Positions 61,617 through 64,000 of a stretch of 64,000 nucleotides of DNA are shown here, piece by piece (positions within the stretch are counted from its first letter, which is position 1; the number at the start of each line of letters is the position of its first letter). The notes below the pieces were generated by a model. That model was not told the DNA's origin. It did no database searches and worked only from the letters and a program-made list of their open reading frames with translations. The stretch spans positions 1 to 64,000 of the forward strand of contig JADCJL010000142.1 in assembly GCA_020247055.1 (NCBI GenBank), written 5' to 3'. The translations under genes were made by a program, and so were the position numbers. Source of the DNA: Acidobacteriaceae bacterium. Its GTDB lineage: Bacteria > Acidobacteriota > Terriglobia > Bryobacterales > Bryobacteraceae.

Positions 61617-64000
61617 ATGCATCATTTTCGCTTGAGCCGAACCACTTTGTTCGCGCTCGCTCTACTTTCTCTCTCCTATCGCGCCACGGCGCAGATTACA
61701 TCCGGAGAGATCACCGGAACCATCAGCGATTCGGCGGGCGCCGTCATTGCCGGCGCCACCGTAACCGCCACCAATACCGCCACCAACACCACCCGCACGG
61801 CCACCACCACAAGCGCCGGCGTCTATAACCTCACGGCGCTGCCGCCCGGTGTCTACACCGTGCGCATTGAAAAGCAGGGCTTCAGCGCCCAGGTGCGCAC
61901 CGGCATCGAACTGCAAGTCGCGCAGGTAGCTCGCTTCGACCTCACGCTGCAGGTCGGCAGTGTCTCGGAGGTCATCGAGGTGCAGGGCGGCGCGCCGCTC
62001 ATTGAAACCGATAACACCTCGCTCGGCACCGTTATCGAGAACAAACGCATCATCGACCTCCCGCTCAACGGCCGCAACTATCTCCAGTTAGCCGCGCTTA
62101 CCCCCGGCGCCTCCACCGCGGCCCCGGCCTCCTTCGTCATGGGCCTACGCCAGGGCGGCACCCGCAGCCTCTTTACTCTTACCGTCTCCGGACAGCGCAT
62201 CCTGTTTAACCGCTACCTGCTCGATGGTCTTGAAAACACAAGCCCCAACTGGCAATCCTATATCTTCCTGCCCTCGCTCGACGCCCTGCAGGAGTTTAAG
62301 GTAGAAAGCGGCATCACCCCGGCCGAGTACGGCAAGAACTCGACGCAGATCAACGTCACCACCAAAGGCGGCACCAACGAACTGCACGGCACCGCCTGGG
62401 AGTTCGTCCGAAACAATGTCTTCGACGCGCGTAATTACTTCAACGCCAAACCCGCCGCGCAACCCCCGTTCCGCCGCAACCAGTTCGGCTTCACCATCGG
62501 CGGCCCGGTGGTCATCCCGAAGCTGATCGACGGCCGCAACAAGCTCTTCTTCATGGTGAACTACGAAGGCCTGCGCGAGCGCAAGGGTCTCGTGCAGCCC
62601 GCTACCGTCCCGCCCAGCGCCTGGGTGGCCGGCGATTTTTCCGCCGTCACCACGCCGATCTATGACGTCTCGACGCGCGTGCTGAACCCGGCCGGCAACG
62701 CCGTCCTCAGCTCGGTCCCCTTCCCCGGCAACCGCATTCCCGCCAACCGGCTCCAACCCATCTCCCAGCGCTACATGCGCGACTGGATGCCCACCGTGAA
62801 TGCCTCGCTGGCGACGGCCAACAACTTCATCAACACCGAAGGCCGGCCCACGGATAACGACCAGCAGAACGCCCGGTTTGACTGGGTGCAGTCGTCCAAC
62901 TCGTCGATGTTCTTCCGCTACTCCCACGCGGGCGAAATCCAGTACAACCCCATCCCCATCCCCCGCCACGGCACCAACGTCAACGTGCAGGCGCACCAGG
63001 GTCTGCTGGCGCACACCCTCGTCATCGGCGGCAACAAGGTGAACGAGTTCCGCGCCGGCGTCAGCCGCTTTGAAAACGCCAACGTGCCGCTGCAGGCCAG
63101 CGTGCAGAACGTCGTCCGAGAACTCGGCATCCCGCTCGACAGCACCATTCCGCTCTACTGGGGCGTGCCCAACGTCACCTTCGGCGGCGGCTTTACCCTA
63201 ACCGGTAACTCAGCTGACGCCCCGTTTATCAACTACGACACCATGATTCAGGCCAACGATAACTTCGCCATTACCAAGGGCAAGCACAGCATGAAGTTCG
63301 GCGGCGAGATCATGCGGACCCGCTTCAACCAGCTCGGCGGCGTCACCACCCGCGGCCGCTTCAGCGTCAACGGACAGTACGCCTCGGCCGGCATCCCCGG
63401 CCAGCCCATCGTTCCGGCCCATAACATCGCCGACTGGATGATGGGTAACTTCTCGGTCTCCGAGTCGCAGTCCGGCATTCCGCTGGCGAACTACCGCAAC
63501 TGGTACTTCGCCTTCTACTTCCAGGACAACTGGAAAGTCACCCGCAAACTGAACATCAGCGCCGGCATGCGCTGGGAGAACTATACCCCGTGGGTGGATA
63601 AGTTCGACGCCATCGTCAACGTCAACATGCGCTACGACAACTCGATCTTCCCCACCTTCGTCCGCGCCGGCACCGGCGACCCCTTCGCCGGCGGCCCCTA
63701 CTGCTGTAACCCGCCCCCGTCCATCCCCTTCATCCGCGATGGCTCCCGCGGCCGCGGCATCCAGAAAAACCGCATGGACAGCTGGGCCCCGCGCCTCGGT
63801 ATCACCTATCAGCTGACCCCGACCACCGTTCTCCGCACCGGCGCCGGCATCTACTACGTGCAGGAGATTCAGAACAAGAACTTCGAGGTCGTCCGCCATC
63901 CCCCCTTCACCGTCCGCCGCAACGAAACCGCCAACACGCTGGTTCCCAACCTCACCTGGTCGCAGCTTTCTACAAGCCCGTCGAACATCCCTTCGCTGTT
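61617..64000 (+). CDS. Oar-like TonB-dependent receptor, cut by the window end
   Basis: About 794 residues are present and no stop is reached. The protein has a signal peptide (about 1-25), a carboxypeptidase-regulatory-like domain (about 30-110, ISDSAGAVIAGATVTATN), a plug with LPLNGRNYLQLAALTPGA and SGQRILFNRYLLDGLENTS, and the first part of an Oar-type barrel. A Shine-Dalgarno GGGAGGA lies four bases before ATG 61617, inside a hairpin (61584-61611). It is the fifth TonB/Oar-type receptor in the window and differs clearly from the other four. The substrate is unknown; upstream sugar-ester enzymes hint at a carbohydrate. Confidence 0.9.
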   Translation, partial: MHHFRLSRTTLFALALLSLSYRATAQITSGEITGTISDSAGAVIAGATVTATNTATNTTRTATTTSAGVYNLTALPPGVYTVRIEKQGFSAQVRTGIELQVAQVARFDLTLQVGSVSEVIEVQGGAPLIETDNTSLGTVIENKRIIDLPLNGRNYLQLAALTPGASTAAPASFVMGLRQGGTRSLFTLTVSGQRILFNRYLLDGLENTSPNWQSYIFLPSLDALQEFKVESGITPAEYGKNSTQINVTTKGGTNELHGTAWEFVRNNVFDARNYFNAKPAAQPPFRRNQFGFTIGGPVVIPKLIDGRNKLFFMVNYEGLRERKGLVQPATVPPSAWVAGDFSAVTTPIYDVSTRVLNPAGNAVLSSVPFPGNRIPANRLQPISQRYMRDWMPTVNASLATANNFINTEGRPTDNDQQNARFDWVQSSNSSMFFRYSHAGEIQYNPIPIPRHGTNVNVQAHQGLLAHTLVIGGNKVNEFRAGVSRFENANVPLQASVQNVVRELGIPLDSTIPLYWGVPNVTFGGGFTLTGNSADAPFINYDTMIQANDNFAITKGKHSMKFGGEIMRTRFNQLGGVTTRGRFSVNGQYASAGIPGQPIVPAHNIADWMMGNFSVSESQSGIPLANYRNWYFAFYFQDNWKVTRKLNISAGMRWENYTPWVDKFDAIVNVNMRYDNSIFPTFVRAGTGDPFAGGPYCCNPPPSIPFIRDGSRGRGIQKNRMDSWAPRLGITYQLTPTTVLRTGAGIYYVQEIQNKNFEVVRHPPFTVRRNETANTLVPNLTWSQLSTSPSNIPSL

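Overview
The window looks like a chromosomal segment of a high-GC acidobacterium, most likely a Bryobacterales/Solibacter-type member of the Acidobacteriota. This rests on gene content: five TonB/Oar-type outer-membrane receptors, a CRTAC1 (ASPIC/UnbV) protein, a VWFA-like secreted protein, PEP-CTERM proteins, repeated secreted Gfo/Idh/MocA oxidoreductases, DUF1080 and SMP-30 proteins, and a planctomycete-like PPC / DUF1549-DUF1553 / DUF1501 block. No rRNA, tRNA, CRISPR array, transposase, integrase or plasmid gene was recognised. No exosortase gene lies in the window, although two PEP-CTERM substrates do.

Layout. 0.1-6.0 kb: a secreted TPR protein, a small membrane protein, and a minus-strand operon (Oar-like receptor, VWFA-like protein, coiled-coil membrane protein). 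6.1-12.7 kb: a very tightly coupled plus-strand operon, lpxD - LOG hydrolase - SpoIIE-type phosphatase - RCK potassium channel - NAD(P)HX repair enzyme - tsaE, followed by an inositol-monophosphatase-like gene. 13.4-21.4 kb: DUF4126, a PEP-CTERM trypsin-like protease, DUF58, MATE exporter, a His-rich ZnuD-like receptor with a palindrome over its start, a possibly frameshifted small membrane ORF, and a PEP-CTERM protein with thioester-domain-like Cys/Gln residues, closed by an intrinsic terminator. 21.5-25.8 kb: a minus-strand block of thiC, a small methyltransferase-like ORF, cysS and a Cys/Met PLP enzyme. 25.8-34.2 kb: M24 aminopeptidase, CHASE2 histidine kinase, an M15/VanY-like peptidase on the opposite strand, then M81 peptidase - MFS transporter - Gfo/Idh. 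34.2-39.4 kb: DUF1080, an NtrC-type regulator, a CE15-like esterase fused to an apparently dead hydrolase, and an SMP-30 protein. 39.5-48.6 kb: two large Oar-like receptors converging on a CRTAC1 protein and a TPR protein. 48.7-55.8 kb: PPC protein, DUF1549/DUF1553 cytochrome-like protein, DUF1501 protein and a heptaheme cytochrome with a TPR tail. 55.9-61.5 kb: a secreted sugar-metabolism run (Gfo/Idh, sugar isomerase/epimerase, esterase, esterase-gluconolactonase fusion). 61.6-64 kb: the start of another Oar-like receptor, cut by the window edge.

How the genes work together. The right two thirds reads as accessory equipment of a polymer- and sugar-acid-degrading soil bacterium: outer-membrane receptors for import, secreted esterases and lactonases, exported oxidoreductases, and a putative periplasmic redox block. 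The left third holds more housekeeping functions (lipid A, t6A modification, metabolite repair) mixed with stress signalling and potassium transport.

Most noteworthy: a strong internal ribosome-binding site in the potassium channel that may make a free RCK subunit, as in MthK; a PEP-CTERM protein with the Cys and Gln of a thioester adhesin; an identical 10-base element upstream of both PEP-CTERM genes; a hairpin covering the ribosome-binding site of the last receptor; a two-domain esterase whose second nucleophile is Ala; overlap of eight out of nine convergent gene pairs; and a change of the plus strand from G-rich to C-rich between about 13 and 20 kb, consistent with a replichore boundary. 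All functions are read from motifs and family resemblance; no database search was possible.
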